Origin: Bacillota bacterium
GTDB lineage: Bacteria > Bacillota > Clostridia > Lachnospirales > Anaerotignaceae
DNA length: 64,000 nt
Reading direction: 5' to 3'
Assembly (NCBI GenBank): GCA_019422105.1
Contig: JAHZDZ010000007.1
Coordinates: 110,194 to 174,193, forward strand
The notes under the pieces: generated by a model
Told to the model about the DNA's origin: nothing
Seen by the model: the letters and a program-made list of their open reading frames with translations, nothing else
Databases searched by the model: none
Made by a program: the position numbers and the translations under genes
Shown here: in pieces, positions 1 through 8,625 of the stretch
Position numbering within the stretch: the stretch's first letter is position 1
Layout: each line of letters begins with the position of its first letter

Positions 1-146
1 GGCGAAGCCGTTCCCGTAGGGAATTTGTGAGCTTGCCGGGGCTTTGCCCGTTTGAGGAAAAGAGGGAGTTTCAAAACAGAGCGGCGGCGCAGCCGCTTTT
101 CTCGAAGAGAAAAGTGATAAAAAATCTCTTTGCTCCTCTGACAATT

Positions 147-208
147 CAAAAAAGTCCCTTTGGGACTTTTTTGACAAGCTAACGCCCGCATAAAAACATG
201 CGGGCGTT
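147..208 (-). terminator. Two tandem hairpins
   Basis: A perfect 12-bp stem with a 3-nt loop occupies 147-173 (GTCCC/GGGAC core flanked by A and T runs). An 11-bp stem around AACGCCCGCAT occupies 181-208. The same layout recurs at 6396-6458: a GTCCC hairpin, a GACAAGYTA linker, then a gene-specific hairpin. The gene served is probably upstream on the minus strand. Confidence 0.5.
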
Positions 209-320
209 GCTTATTTCACCCTTGGGAACGCTGTCCCCAACCCCCTGCAAGCCTTTGAAAAAAGACTTGAGCTTTTGAATGTCTCTTACTTCTTTGTAAA
301 AAGTTTCCTTCATACCGAGC

Positions 321-349
321 AAAACCCCGCGCACTTTGCGCGGGGTTTT
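321..349 (-). terminator. Terminator hairpin after isocitrate dehydrogenase gene
   Basis: A perfect 13-bp inverted repeat (AAAACCCCGCGCA with its complement) has a 3-nt loop at 334-336, and the stem ends in TTTT on the minus strand. It lies about 75 bp beyond the stop codon of the isocitrate dehydrogenase gene, inside the family 1 repeat region. Confidence 0.6.
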
Positions 350-421
350 GCGTTTTTGCCCCGCTTTTTGGAAAAAGCGGGTGGGGTTGGGCAACGCCCA
401 GGGTTTTCAATTATTTATTCC

Positions 422-1588
422 TTACAGCTTCTGAATGGTTTCCATAATATAATCCGCTACCTGCGCCCCCGTAGCGCCTGTATTCCGCCCTGTGGTGACA
501 ACCTTTTTCTCTGTCTGTGTACAGATTTCCAGAGCCTTGTCCAGCTTATCCGCCTCGTCCTGGTATCCGATATGACTTAACAGCATAGCCGCTGCGCGTA
601 TAACACTGCATGGATCTGCATAAATATCCCTGCCCTCCGCAACCATACGGGGCGCAGAGCCATGAATAGCCTCAAACATGGCATATTTCTTTCCGATATT
701 GGCACTTCCCGCCGTACCTACACCGCCCTGGAACTCCGCAGCCTCATCCGTAATAATATCGCCGTAGAGGTTCGGAAGCACAACCACCTGGAACTGCTGG
801 CGGCGCTTCTCGTCCACAAGCTTCGCCGTCATAATGTCAATATACCAGTCGTCTGCCTCAATGCCGGGATACTCCTTGGCAATCTCATAAAACACCTTCA
901 AAAACTTTCCATCTGTAGCCTTGATAATATTCGCCTTTGTGACAGCCGTAACCCTTGTCTTTTTGTTCTTTCTTGCATATTCAAAAGCCGCCCTGATAAT
1001 CCTGTCCGTCCCCTCCTGGGTCACTACCGTAAAGTCAATGGAAAGGTCATCATCCACCGCAAAGCCCTTGCTTCCCACAGCGTAAGCGCCCTCTGTGTTT
1101 TCCCTGTAGAATGTCCAGTCAATACCCTGATCGGGAATTTTGACGGGGCGCACATTGGCAAACAGGTCAAGCTCTTTTCTCATGGCAACATTGGCACTCT
1201 CAATATTAGGCCACGGGTCTCCTGCGCGGGGTGTGGTTGTCGGCCCCTTCAGTATGACATGGCACTGCTTTAATTCCTCCAAAACATCGTCAGGAATCGC
1301 CTTACCGGCCTCCGCCCTCTTCTCAATGGTTAAATCATCTATGTACCTGACCTCTACCTTGCCCTTTTCTATCTCCGGCTGCAATAAAAATTCCATGATG
1401 CGCTGCGCCTGTTTTGTGATAGCAGGACCAATGCCATCGCCGCCGCATACGCCGATAATAATTTTACCAAGCTTATCATAATCAATGAATTCCTTGTCGG
1501 CATTCATTCTCTCTACTCTTTTCAGCTGTTCCTCCAAAAGCTTTCCAAACCTTTCCTTTGCCGCTTCAATTTTATCCATGCGTCCCAT
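422..1588 (-). CDS. icd: Isocitrate dehydrogenase (isocitrate/isopropylmalate dehydrogenase family)
   Basis: This 388-residue protein belongs to the beta-decarboxylating dehydrogenases. The substrate motif is of the isocitrate type: S131, N133, R137 and R147 have the same spacing as S113, N115, R119 and R129 of the E. coli enzyme. YRENTE lies at 161-166, the catalytic TKAN lysine at 218, the metal-site NLYGDIITDEA at 273-283 and HGSAP at 309-313. The residues after HGSAP (R-M) match neither the usual NADP pair (K-Y) nor the usual NAD pair (D-I), so the cofactor is undecided. The gene starts 7 bp after the probable Re-citrate synthase gene, so the two should be co-transcribed and supply 2-oxoglutarate for glutamate. 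No aconitase gene is in the window. Confidence 0.85.
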   Translation of the reverse strand: MGRMDKIEAAKERFGKLLEEQLKRVERMNADKEFIDYDKLGKIIIGVCGGDGIGPAITKQAQRIMEFLLQPEIEKGKVEVRYIDDLTIEKRAEAGKAIPDDVLEELKQCHVILKGPTTTPRAGDPWPNIESANVAMRKELDLFANVRPVKIPDQGIDWTFYRENTEGAYAVGSKGFAVDDDLSIDFTVVTQEGTDRIIRAAFEYARKNKKTRVTAVTKANIIKATDGKFLKVFYEIAKEYPGIEADDWYIDIMTAKLVDEKRRQQFQVVVLPNLYGDIITDEAAEFQGGVGTAGSANIGKKYAMFEAIHGSAPRMVAEGRDIYADPCSVIRAAAMLLSHIGYQDEADKLDKALEICTQTEKKVVTTGRNTGATGAQVADYIMETIQKL

Positions 1589-1595
1589 CCTCCTG

Positions 1596-2969
1596 TTATT
1601 TGTTGTCCATTTCCTTCATGGTATCTAAAGTTATTTTTTCCAGCTCCTCATCTGTAATCAGCGTAACCCTGCCTTCATTGTACTGGTCATTGACCCAATT
1701 GTAAACCTTTTCCACCAAAGCATCCTTTTTATCCACCATAGCCTCTCCCGTCAAATGGAAATTGGTGTTGATCCAGTGGGCAATGCCGCTGGTGCCGCTG
1801 GTGTTGGAAACAGCGATTTTTGCCGGCCTGTTCAAAATCTTCCCTGTATCAAAGATATTGTATATCTCCTCATTTTTCAATATGCCGTCCGCGTGAATTC
1901 CCGCCCTTGTCACATTAAAATTTTTGCCGACAAAGGGTGTCATAGGCGGTATGGTATAGTGCAATTCCTTCTCATAATACTCCGCAATTTCCGTAATCAC
2001 AGCAGGATCCATGCCGTCAAGGGTACCTCTTAGCTGTGCATACTCAAACACCATGGCTTCCAGGGGCGTATTTCCCGTTCTCTCCCCAATGCCCAGAAGA
2101 GAGCAGTTGACACTCCCCGCGCCATAAAGCCAAGCATAGGTGGCGTTATTGACAGCGCGATAAAAATCGTTATGTCCATGCCATTCTATGAGCTCACTGG
2201 GAACGCCCGCATGATGATTCAGCCCGTAAATAATGCCCGGTACACACCTTGGCAGTACGCTTCCCGGATAAGTAACGCCATAGCCCAAGGTATCGCATGC
2301 ACGAATCTTCACAGGCACTCCCGTATCCCGCATCAGTTCCATCAGCTGCGCCGCGAAGGGAACCACAAAGCCATAGAAATCCGCCCTGGTAATGTCCTCA
2401 AAATGACATCTTGGCTTGATGCCCGTTTCAATACACTCCCGCACTACCGCAATGTAATGGTCAACCGCCTGATGCCTTGTCATATGCATTTTATGGAAAA
2501 TATGGTAGTCAGAGCAGCTGACAAGAATACCCGTCTCAGGAATACCCACATCCTTCGCCAGCTCAAAGTCCTTTTTGGAGGCGCGTATCCATGTGGTGAT
2601 TTCAGGAAATTGATAGCCCTTCTCCAAACACTGATAGAGCGCTTCCCTGTCCTTTTTTGTGTAAAGGAAAAATTCACTCATGCGCACAATACCGTTTGGC
2701 CCTGACAGCTTATGCAGCAAATCAAACAGATGGGTAATCTGTTCCACCGTATAGGGCTCCCGTGACTGCTGCCCGTCACGGAAAGTAGTGTCCGTAATCC
2801 AAAGGTTATCCGGCACACTCATTGGTACGACCCTATGATTGAATACCACCTTCGGCACCTCGGAATAATTAAAATACTCCCTGAAAAGGTTCGGTGTTTT
2901 TACATCCTGAAGGGGATAGTCCTGTCCGGTACTCTCCAGGAGATTTGTTTTATTATTGATTTCAAACAT
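1596..2969 (-). CDS. Probable Re-citrate synthase (homocitrate/isopropylmalate synthase family)
   Basis: The 457-residue protein is a DRE-TIM metallolyase. The barrel opens with DTTFRDGQQSR at 60-70, the metal-binding HGHND is at 264-268, and GIGERTGN is at 293-300. Family members are 2-isopropylmalate synthase, homocitrate synthase and the Re-citrate synthase known from Clostridium kluyveri. The protein lacks the C-terminal leucine-feedback domain of long LeuA proteins. It lies directly upstream of an isocitrate-type dehydrogenase, not of leuC, leuD or leuB. That context favours condensation of acetyl-CoA with oxaloacetate to citrate. Homocitrate synthase remains possible. A promoter is seen at 3054-3082. 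Confidence 0.72.
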   Translation of the reverse strand: MFEINNKTNLLESTGQDYPLQDVKTPNLFREYFNYSEVPKVVFNHRVVPMSVPDNLWITDTTFRDGQQSREPYTVEQITHLFDLLHKLSGPNGIVRMSEFFLYTKKDREALYQCLEKGYQFPEITTWIRASKKDFELAKDVGIPETGILVSCSDYHIFHKMHMTRHQAVDHYIAVVRECIETGIKPRCHFEDITRADFYGFVVPFAAQLMELMRDTGVPVKIRACDTLGYGVTYPGSVLPRCVPGIIYGLNHHAGVPSELIEWHGHNDFYRAVNNATYAWLYGAGSVNCSLLGIGERTGNTPLEAMVFEYAQLRGTLDGMDPAVITEIAEYYEKELHYTIPPMTPFVGKNFNVTRAGIHADGILKNEEIYNIFDTGKILNRPAKIAVSNTSGTSGIAHWINTNFHLTGEAMVDKKDALVEKVYNWVNDQYNEGRVTLITDEELEKITLDTMKEMDNK

Positions 2970-3371
2970 GGTTAGCCTCCTACTCTATCTCAAAGCTTCT
3001 CTGTTGCTCTCACGCCTTATTATGCACTTCCATGAATATAAATGTATTGTTTCATTTTATACCAACAAATGTCCTCCGTCAATATAACATACGAAAAATC
3101 AAAATTTATCACCTTTTAAACAATAAAAATAAAGTATATCCAGTATTTCTCATGAATAAATATACATCTATATTCCTTTTCTTTATGCTGTAACGTAAAA
3201 ATACCGCTTATTGATATGTCTTTGATTCAATACATATCAATATTTCAGTATAAAATATCTTTTAATTCAAAAGCTTTATACGAAATATGGCCCAGGAAGA
3301 AGGCCATTTGACATTTTTATGCACCAATATTAGAATGAAAAAAAGAGAATAATTTAGTACCCGGAAAAAAG
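2970..3371. other. AT-rich divergent intergenic region
   Basis: The gap separates the minus-strand citrate synthase operon from a plus-strand gene. It holds the promoter at 3054-3082. It also holds an inverted repeat of TTGATATGT with its complement (arms 3211-3219 and 3232-3240, 12-nt spacer) that could be an operator or hairpin. No gene is seen. Confidence 0.5.
3054..3082 (-). promoter_or_regulatory. Probable sigma-A promoter of the citrate synthase-icd operon
   Basis: Read on the minus strand, TTGACG (3077-3082) is followed after 17 bp by TAAAAT (3054-3059). This predicts an untranslated leader of about 75 nt before the citrate synthase start codon. Confidence 0.55.
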
Positions 3372-3389
3372 ATGGGAGCGGCGGTAAAT

Positions 3390-3890
3390 ATGAGCAGCCT
3401 GTTTGAAAAATTTAAAAGCTTACCTATTCAAAGTGAATTGATTTCATTGGAGCAGGATGAGGTTGTACCCTTTTTCTGCTATCCCGTCAATGCAAAGCCC
3501 ATTGGAGTCGAGGGCTGTATTCTGTATTGCTTTATCGATGGATATGGCGATATGGTTTTTGCATCCAATCCGGAAAGCTGTGCCGACCAGTATGTTTATC
3601 CTCTCGCGGCAAGCTTTGGAGACTTTATACGTCTGATACTGACATGCGGTTGCGCAAATCCCATTGAGCAGATTATATGGATGGAAAAAGAGCAGTTTGA
3701 GCAGCATCTGCGGAAAGAACAGAAGCTTCAAACCGAAGAACAAAAGGAACTTCTTTCATTGCTTGCACAAACCTTAAATCTAACGCCAATGGAAAACCCA
3801 TTTGAATATGTCAAAAAGCTACAGGCGAATTTTGATAAAAGCAAAATTAAATACAGTGATGAATATTATTCCGTGCTGGGAATTGAATGA
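3390..3890 (+). CDS. Uncharacterised small protein, possibly SUKH/SMI1-like
   Basis: A soluble protein of about 166 residues, with no signal peptide or membrane segment. The middle, with repeated aromatic residues followed by DFIRLILTCG and a short Trp-containing helix, resembles SUKH/SMI1-KNR4-type proteins that often serve as immunity proteins. This is a weak pattern match, and no toxin gene is adjacent. The last 50 residues are charged and probably helical. The ATG at 3390 was preferred because GGAG and GGCGG precede it. An in-frame ATG at 3372 would add six residues. The gene appears to stand alone. Confidence 0.6.
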   Translation: MSSLFEKFKSLPIQSELISLEQDEVVPFFCYPVNAKPIGVEGCILYCFIDGYGDMVFASNPESCADQYVYPLAASFGDFIRLILTCGCANPIEQIIWMEKEQFEQHLRKEQKLQTEEQKELLSLLAQTLNLTPMENPFEYVKKLQANFDKSKIKYSDEYYSVLGIE

Positions 3891-4029
3891 CAGTTTCGCT
3901 TCTGAACCTCCGGTAATGCAATTTCCAAAAAAAAAGCAATAGGAAAAAGCAACCTGCAACTGTCCAAAAACTCAGTTTAAAGTTCTATTACCCGTCAATC
4001 CATGAGATAAACGATAAAGGAGCCTTCTT

Positions 4030-4644
4030 ATGCTGGATATTTCCTTCCCCCTTACCAATCACACCTTTGTCTATGAAGGAGATCCGCCCCTTCTGACAGA
4101 GAAGGTTTCCGATGCAAAAAAAGGGGACGCTTTTACCGTATCCCGCATTACCTTCGGCTCTCATGCAGGCACACATGTAGATTTTCCTTCTCACTTTATT
4201 CCCTGCGGTAAAAGCGCTGCGGATTTTACCATTGAACAGCTTTGTGGGAGAGCAAGGGTATTTGAGATAAAGAATACATCCGCCATTACCTCCGCTATAT
4301 TAAAAACGCTGCCAATTGAAAAACAGGATATTGTACTTTTTAAAACGATAAACGCTGCCTTTGACGGCGTCCATCCTTTAAAGGACACTGCCTTTTTAAC
4401 AGAGGATGGGGCGGAATATCTCAGTCACAGGGAAATTAAAATGGTAGGAATCGACTATTTTGATATTGAATCTGAAGAGGATGGGGAATATACTGTTCAT
4501 AAAATTTTACTGTCCCATGACATTCCCATACTGGAAACAATCGATTTAAGGAAAGTACAGGAGGGCATCTACACACTGTACTGTCTTCCCCTGCCCATCA
4601 TGGGGCTTGATGCCTGTCCCGTACGTCCTGTATTGGTTCCATAA
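4030..4644 (+). CDS. Cyclase-family metal-dependent hydrolase (kynurenine formamidase-like)
   Basis: This 204-residue protein belongs to the cyclase family (PF04199), which includes kynurenine formamidase and isatin hydrolase. The diagnostic metal-binding stretch HAGTHVDFPSHF is seen about 46 residues in. These enzymes hydrolyse amide or ring bonds with a bound divalent metal. The start is set by AAAGGAG about 10 bp upstream. No tryptophan-degradation genes are nearby, so the substrate is unknown. It is flanked by unrelated single genes and appears monocistronic. Confidence 0.8.
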   Translation: MLDISFPLTNHTFVYEGDPPLLTEKVSDAKKGDAFTVSRITFGSHAGTHVDFPSHFIPCGKSAADFTIEQLCGRARVFEIKNTSAITSAILKTLPIEKQDIVLFKTINAAFDGVHPLKDTAFLTEDGAEYLSHREIKMVGIDYFDIESEEDGEYTVHKILLSHDIPILETIDLRKVQEGIYTLYCLPLPIMGLDACPVRPVLVP

Positions 4645-5033
4645 CGGAAAGGATATTGTAATCTTATATCCGCCATAGCGAAAAACCTTCCCCAAATAAA
4701 AATACCAATGTCTTTCCCCCTACAGGAAAGAAAATCCTCTTGTACCGCCGTCAGAAAACCGGGCTGATGAGCTGCCGAAGAACTTTTTTCATTGCCGACT
4801 GTCACATAACATATTGAACTAAATTAAAACACTGCCTCACTCGTTGCCAGTGCAGAAACATGATAAAAGCTCTCAAATGCCTGCTCCTTCACAAAGAGAG
4901 AATCGCTTACGTCAATGCGGCCCCCTATTCCTATAAAAATATTTTTTCTTTCTCTCCGAAAAAATCTCTCCCCTTTTTAATTTGTGCTATACTGGTTTTA
5001 TCTAATATAAGCCAAAGAAAAGAGGTATTCGAT

Positions 5034-5822
5034 ATGGGTTTAGAAAACATGGAGCATCTGGAAAAAGTAAAAAAACAATTTGACCAGCAGTCAGAGGTGT
5101 TTAATGCAGAAGGGTACGCCCTTTCCTCCAAAGAATATCTGGAATGGGCTGTCAGCAAGCTTCCTCTTACCAATCAAATGGAGGCTCTTGACGTGGCAAG
5201 CGGTACAGGACTTCTCTCCCTGGCCATCAGTCCCCTCGTAAAAACAATTACCGCCATTGACGCCACGGACTCTATGATTGAAAAGGCGAAGGAAGCAGCA
5301 AGGCAAAAAGCTATCTCAAACATCATTTTTGAAAAGGGATTGGCACAGTCTCTTCCCTTCCCCGACAACCACTTTGACATCACCACCTGCCGTTTAGCCT
5401 TTCATCACTTCCTGGAGCTCGACAAGGCCTTTGACGAAATAATCAGAGTTACAAAAACAGGCGGCGCTGTTGCTGTCATGGATTTAATTTCCTGTGAGGA
5501 TAAGGAAGTTGCCAGTCGCTATAACCATTACGAGATTTTAAGGGACGACTCCCACACCTATGCCCTCAGCGAAAAGGAAATGCTGGATCTGTTCAAAAAA
5601 CACCATATTGCAGTTGAAAACCATTATAGTATGGATGTGGAAATGTCACTGGAAAGCTGGATGAATCTGACCAAAACAAGTGATAAAAATCGAAAAATAA
5701 TACTTGACGCAGTCCATACCGATTTGGAAGGCGGAGAAAAAACCGGCATGAGGCCATATATCGGAAAGGATGGGGACATCAAATTCCTTCACCGCTGGAT
5801 GCTTACGATAGGCAGAAAATAA
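5034..5822 (+). CDS. Class I SAM-dependent methyltransferase
   Basis: A 262-residue methyltransferase of the UbiE/Methyltransf_11 type. SAM motif I (LDVASGTG) is at 52-59, an acidic residue closing strand 2 is at 76, and motif post-II/III (LPFPDNHFDITTCR) is near 107-120. The reading frame is open from 4860, but the ATG at 5034 is favoured: an AGAGGT ribosome site lies at 5021-5026 and a TATACT-like -10 lies near 4988, inside the upstream frame. The substrate cannot be told from sequence. The gene stands alone, with a terminator at 5932-5951. Confidence 0.82.
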   Translation: MGLENMEHLEKVKKQFDQQSEVFNAEGYALSSKEYLEWAVSKLPLTNQMEALDVASGTGLLSLAISPLVKTITAIDATDSMIEKAKEAARQKAISNIIFEKGLAQSLPFPDNHFDITTCRLAFHHFLELDKAFDEIIRVTKTGGAVAVMDLISCEDKEVASRYNHYEILRDDSHTYALSEKEMLDLFKKHHIAVENHYSMDVEMSLESWMNLTKTSDKNRKIILDAVHTDLEGGEKTGMRPYIGKDGDIKFLHRWMLTIGRK

Positions 5823-5931
5823 ACATTTGCAGATGTCAAAAGACGGAACTATAAGTATCGGACATGCCAAAACAAAGCCTTGAGGACTTTGCCTCCACAC
5901 TTCCTCAGGGTTTTACCCTTGACCCGTACAA

Positions 5932-5951
5932 AGCCGCGCAATCGCGCGGCT
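5932..5951 (+). terminator. Terminator after the methyltransferase gene
   Basis: An 8-bp stem AGCCGCGC with its complement, with the 4-nt loop AATC, is followed within 8 bp by a run of seven T on the plus strand. Confidence 0.7.
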
Positions 5952-6395
5952 CTTTCAATTTTTTTGTTTCGTTTTTTTACAAAAGCCGGCAGAGTTTAGG
6001 CAACACCCACGGCTTCAAAAACCGGGGTTCAAAGATGCAGTACCCGTCACTTATGTGAGCGGAAAACCGTAAGCCTCTTGCAGTTATGTAAACCGCAAGT
6101 GTCAAAGAAAGATACGGCATCCAAAGGCCATTGCCCAAAAACAAAAATTTTATATAGTCCAGCGCTTTGATGCCTGAGGGATTCCTCGCAAATAAAATTT
6201 GTGAGAGGCTTCGGAGAAAAAGAGAAAGCTTCAAGCAATAACGTCAAAAATATGCCTCCACGCTCCAGCAAGTTTTTGGCCGCTTACAAAGTACCCGAAA
6301 AAGCAGGGCCGCTGAAAACAGTTTTGTACAGCAGAATGCAGACATTTCATGGTACTTAAAAAGCCATAGGAAGAATTTTTTATTTCTTTAACTCC

Positions 6396-6458
6396 CAAAA
6401 GTCCCAAAGGGACTTTTGAGACAAGTTAAAGGGACGGCACTTTCAGTGCCGTCCCTTT
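6396..6458 (-). terminator. Double hairpin after the lipoprotein gene
   Basis: On the minus strand, a 14-bp stem (6428-6458, AAAGGGACGGCACT core, 3-nt loop) is met first. A 10-bp GTCCC stem (6396-6418) follows. The arrangement matches 147-208. Confidence 0.6.
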
Positions 6459-6480
6459 ATGGTAATCGTATTCTCTATTC

Positions 6481-7014
6481 TTACTCAGCAGCGTCAATCA
6501 CTTCTGCAAGACCGTCAGCCATGCTCTGTGCCTTTGTAGCCAGATCCGTTGCCTTCTCCTGAAGCTCTGCTGCCTTTGTCTGTTTGTCAGCGTCGCTTGT
6601 GGAGGAATCTGTAGCCATTTCCATCAGCTCTAAAGAGATGCTGAGCATTTCAACAGAAGCATCCGCACCTTCTTTGATTTTAGCCTGTGACTCTGCATAG
6701 GTTTCAGGTGCCTCTAAGCCTGCTAATTCCTCATAGAAAGGTTTCACCTTTTCCACCATGGATTTTGTGGCCTCGACCAAAGCTGTCATATCTGTCTGAT
6801 CTACACCCTCCATAGCGCTGGTGGACTCTGTCTGAATGGAATCATACAGCTCCTGAACCTTTGCCTTATATTCTTCCTCTGTCATTTCTTTCTTTTCTTC
6901 CTGGCCCTGTACAGGTGCATCTGCCTTTTTGTCAGATCCACAGCCGGCAACGGAAAATGTTAATGCTGCCGCAACTGCCAATACGCCTGCTCTTGCTAAG
7001 ATATTTTTTTTCAT
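6481..7014 (-). CDS. Small helical lipoprotein of unknown function
   Basis: The 177-residue product starts with a lipoprotein signal peptide: MKKN, a hydrophobic core, then the lipobox SVAGC with the lipidated cysteine at 25. The mature part is rich in Ala, Glu, Lys and Met with heptad-like spacing. It is predicted to be an all-helical extracytoplasmic protein anchored to the membrane. No enzymatic motif is seen, and I do not recognise a named family. A promoter lies at 7068-7095. The gene appears monocistronic, with hairpins downstream. Confidence 0.75.
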   Translation of the reverse strand: MKKNILARAGVLAVAAALTFSVAGCGSDKKADAPVQGQEEKKEMTEEEYKAKVQELYDSIQTESTSAMEGVDQTDMTALVEATKSMVEKVKPFYEELAGLEAPETYAESQAKIKEGADASVEMLSISLELMEMATDSSTSDADKQTKAAELQEKATDLATKAQSMADGLAEVIDAAE

Positions 7015-7067
7015 GTTTATACCTCTCCCTTTTTTTATTGCAATATGTAATCTATAACACGTTTCAT

Positions 7068-7095
7068 ATTATATCAGACAATTATTATTATGCAA
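7068..7095 (-). promoter_or_regulatory. Probable promoter of the lipoprotein gene
   Basis: On the minus strand, TTGCAT (7090-7095) is followed after 16 bp by a perfect TATAAT (7068-7073). It lies about 55 bp upstream of the start codon. Confidence 0.6.
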
Positions 7096-7301
7096 TAGAT
7101 AAAATTCTTAAGAATTTCTGAACATAGTAAGAAATCCCGCTCAAACGGCCGGCGTCATAAGAAAACACGACAGTAAGAAATACCTGATTTATCAGGCAAA
7201 TCTCACTTTATTTCCTTTTTACACAGCCAATGGACTATTCATCAAAACAGGAGCTGTATTTTAACTCCTCAGGGCCGGCGCATTCAATGAAATTTCTCCT
7301 A

Positions 7302-7817
7302 TCACAAAATTTTAAATTTTGGAAAATACCGCAGAAATACCTTCCCCAGTATTTTATCCTCCTCCACAAATTTGTTTTCCCAATATCTGGAATCAAGCGA
7401 ATTATTTCTGTTATCCCCCATCATAAAATAGGAATCCTCCGGCACAACATAGGGGCCAAAGGTACCCATGGGTTCCTCCTTCAAATAATCTTCCTCCAAA
7501 GGCTCCGCCGCGCCATTGATATAAACGCCGCCGTTTTTTACCTCAACCGTGTCACCCGGCAGACCTATCACCCTTTTTACATAGAGTGTTTTCTGCTCCG
7601 GATCATCCGGATACTTGAAAACAACAATATCTCCACGCTCCGGCTCATCCAGCATATAGGACAGCCTGAACGCAATAATCCTGTCCTTGGGCATGATCGT
7701 ATTTTCCATAGAGCCTGTAGGTACCGTAGCATTGACAATAATAACCGAATTGATAAAAAATGCCAGCACCAATGCAAACCCTATGGTTTTGACCCAGCTA
7801 ATTATCTCACTTTTCAT
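7302..7817 (-). CDS. lepB: Signal peptidase I
   Basis: A 171-residue type I signal peptidase of the Gram-positive (Sip) kind. It has one N-terminal membrane segment (residues 8-29). The catalytic serine is in TGSMENTI (Ser36) and the catalytic lysine in LYVKRVIGLPGD (Lys81). The family box GDNRNNSLDSRYW is near 135-147. The enzyme cleaves signal peptides on the outer face of the membrane, and the window encodes several exported clients. It is the last gene of a likely operon with the SHOCT-like gene and UDP-GlcNAc 2-epimerase, although 130 bp separate it from the former. Confidence 0.93.
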   Translation of the reverse strand: MKSEIISWVKTIGFALVLAFFINSVIIVNATVPTGSMENTIMPKDRIIAFRLSYMLDEPERGDIVVFKYPDDPEQKTLYVKRVIGLPGDTVEVKNGGVYINGAAEPLEEDYLKEEPMGTFGPYVVPEDSYFMMGDNRNNSLDSRYWENKFVEEDKILGKVFLRYFPKFKIL

Positions 7818-7949
7818 TCTATATAATCTCCTAATTGCAGTCTCTTTATCTTATTACGTATCTCATTGGAAAATGTCTTTCCGGTTTATTTTTCCTCTGC
7901 AAGCAGAACACGGCAAGTTTTTTACCTCCGCTAGACTAAGCGGCCTGGC

Positions 7950-8600
7950 TTACGGCATTCCGTTTTCCTCCGTATTATCCTCCGTAGATGGCTCTTTTTC
8001 GACCTCTAACTGAGAAAGACTGTCCTTCGCCATCAAAACCGCTCCTGTCACAACTCCTGCATTCGTCAGGAAATCGTTTTTTTCTTCTCCATCCTCTTTT
8101 GTATCTCCAATAACCGCGGAATCATCCCCGCCAGGAAAAGGCAGGGGCCCCACAGGAATTTTACCGCTTTGTAAAAGGCGGTAATCCTCCTCACTGTTTT
8201 CCCAGCTCTCGAAATCGTCCCCGAATTCCTCTTCGTCCTCATAGTCATCATCGATATCTTCCTCGTAGATTTCATCCTCAAAATCATCATCTCTGCAGAT
8301 ATCTTTTTTCAGCTTATCCGCATATTCCATCATATCCTCAGCTTTTTGAGCGACCATCTTGATAAACGGCTCTATCTCTTTTTTGGCGCCCTCAGCCTTT
8401 TCGCCAACGCTGCGCACAAAGGAGCCCAAAACAGATCCTGCCCTGCTGAGCGCTGAATTGATGCCGGAAGAGACCTCCTCATTATTGATTCTGTCCTTCT
8501 CATTTTTATGATACAGAGCGCTTAAAAGCCTGTCGGCTTCCTCCGCCGTGATAATTCCCTTCTCCAGCATTTTTAATATTGCCAGACGTTCCTCTTTCAT
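7950..8600 (-). CDS. SHOCT-like domain protein with acidic linker
   Basis: This 216-residue protein opens with a short helical module (MKEERLAILKMLEKGIITAE) typical of SHOCT-like or YvlB N-terminal domains. In these, a regulatory or oligomerising helix pair precedes a variable body. The middle (about 100-145) is an extremely acidic stretch of Asp and Glu with Tyr and Phe. A short Ala/Val-rich segment near 180-190 is too weak to call a membrane helix. No catalytic motif is seen. It starts 25 bp after the 2-epimerase gene and is presumably co-transcribed with it. Confidence 0.7.
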   Translation of the reverse strand: MKEERLAILKMLEKGIITAEEADRLLSALYHKNEKDRINNEEVSSGINSALSRAGSVLGSFVRSVGEKAEGAKKEIEPFIKMVAQKAEDMMEYADKLKKDICRDDDFEDEIYEEDIDDDYEDEEEFGDDFESWENSEEDYRLLQSGKIPVGPLPFPGGDDSAVIGDTKEDGEEKNDFLTNAGVVTGAVLMAKDSLSQLEVEKEPSTEDNTEENGMP

Positions 8601-8625
8601 ACCTAATCACCCAAGCTTCCCGCCT

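Larger units (their letters stand above)
1..421. other. Intergenic stretch with terminator hairpins and a family 1 repeat
   Basis: No convincing gene is seen. The stretch holds three strong hairpins (147-173, 181-208, 321-349). On the minus strand it also holds a copy of the family 1 repeat: a TGGGC/GCCCA hairpin at 388-400 and a CCCGC(T)5/(A)5GCGGG stem at 360-381. It lies downstream of the minus-strand isocitrate dehydrogenase gene, so these sequences belong to that gene's 3' untranslated region. Confidence 0.6.
5823..6480. repeat. Intergenic stretch with hairpins and degraded dispersed repeats
   Basis: No gene is seen in about 660 bp. The stretch carries a terminator (5932-5951) and text related to the family 1 repeats (a GGTTTTACCCTTGACCC-type segment near 5910-5926 and an AGGCAACACCCACGGC segment near 5999-6014). 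It ends with two hairpins (6396-6458) that probably end the minus-strand lipoprotein transcript. Confidence 0.45.

Noticed and set aside
4860..5033. N-terminal extension of the methyltransferase
   Set aside because: A promoter-like TATACT and an AGAGGT ribosome site lie inside it, and the family start matches the ATG at 5034.
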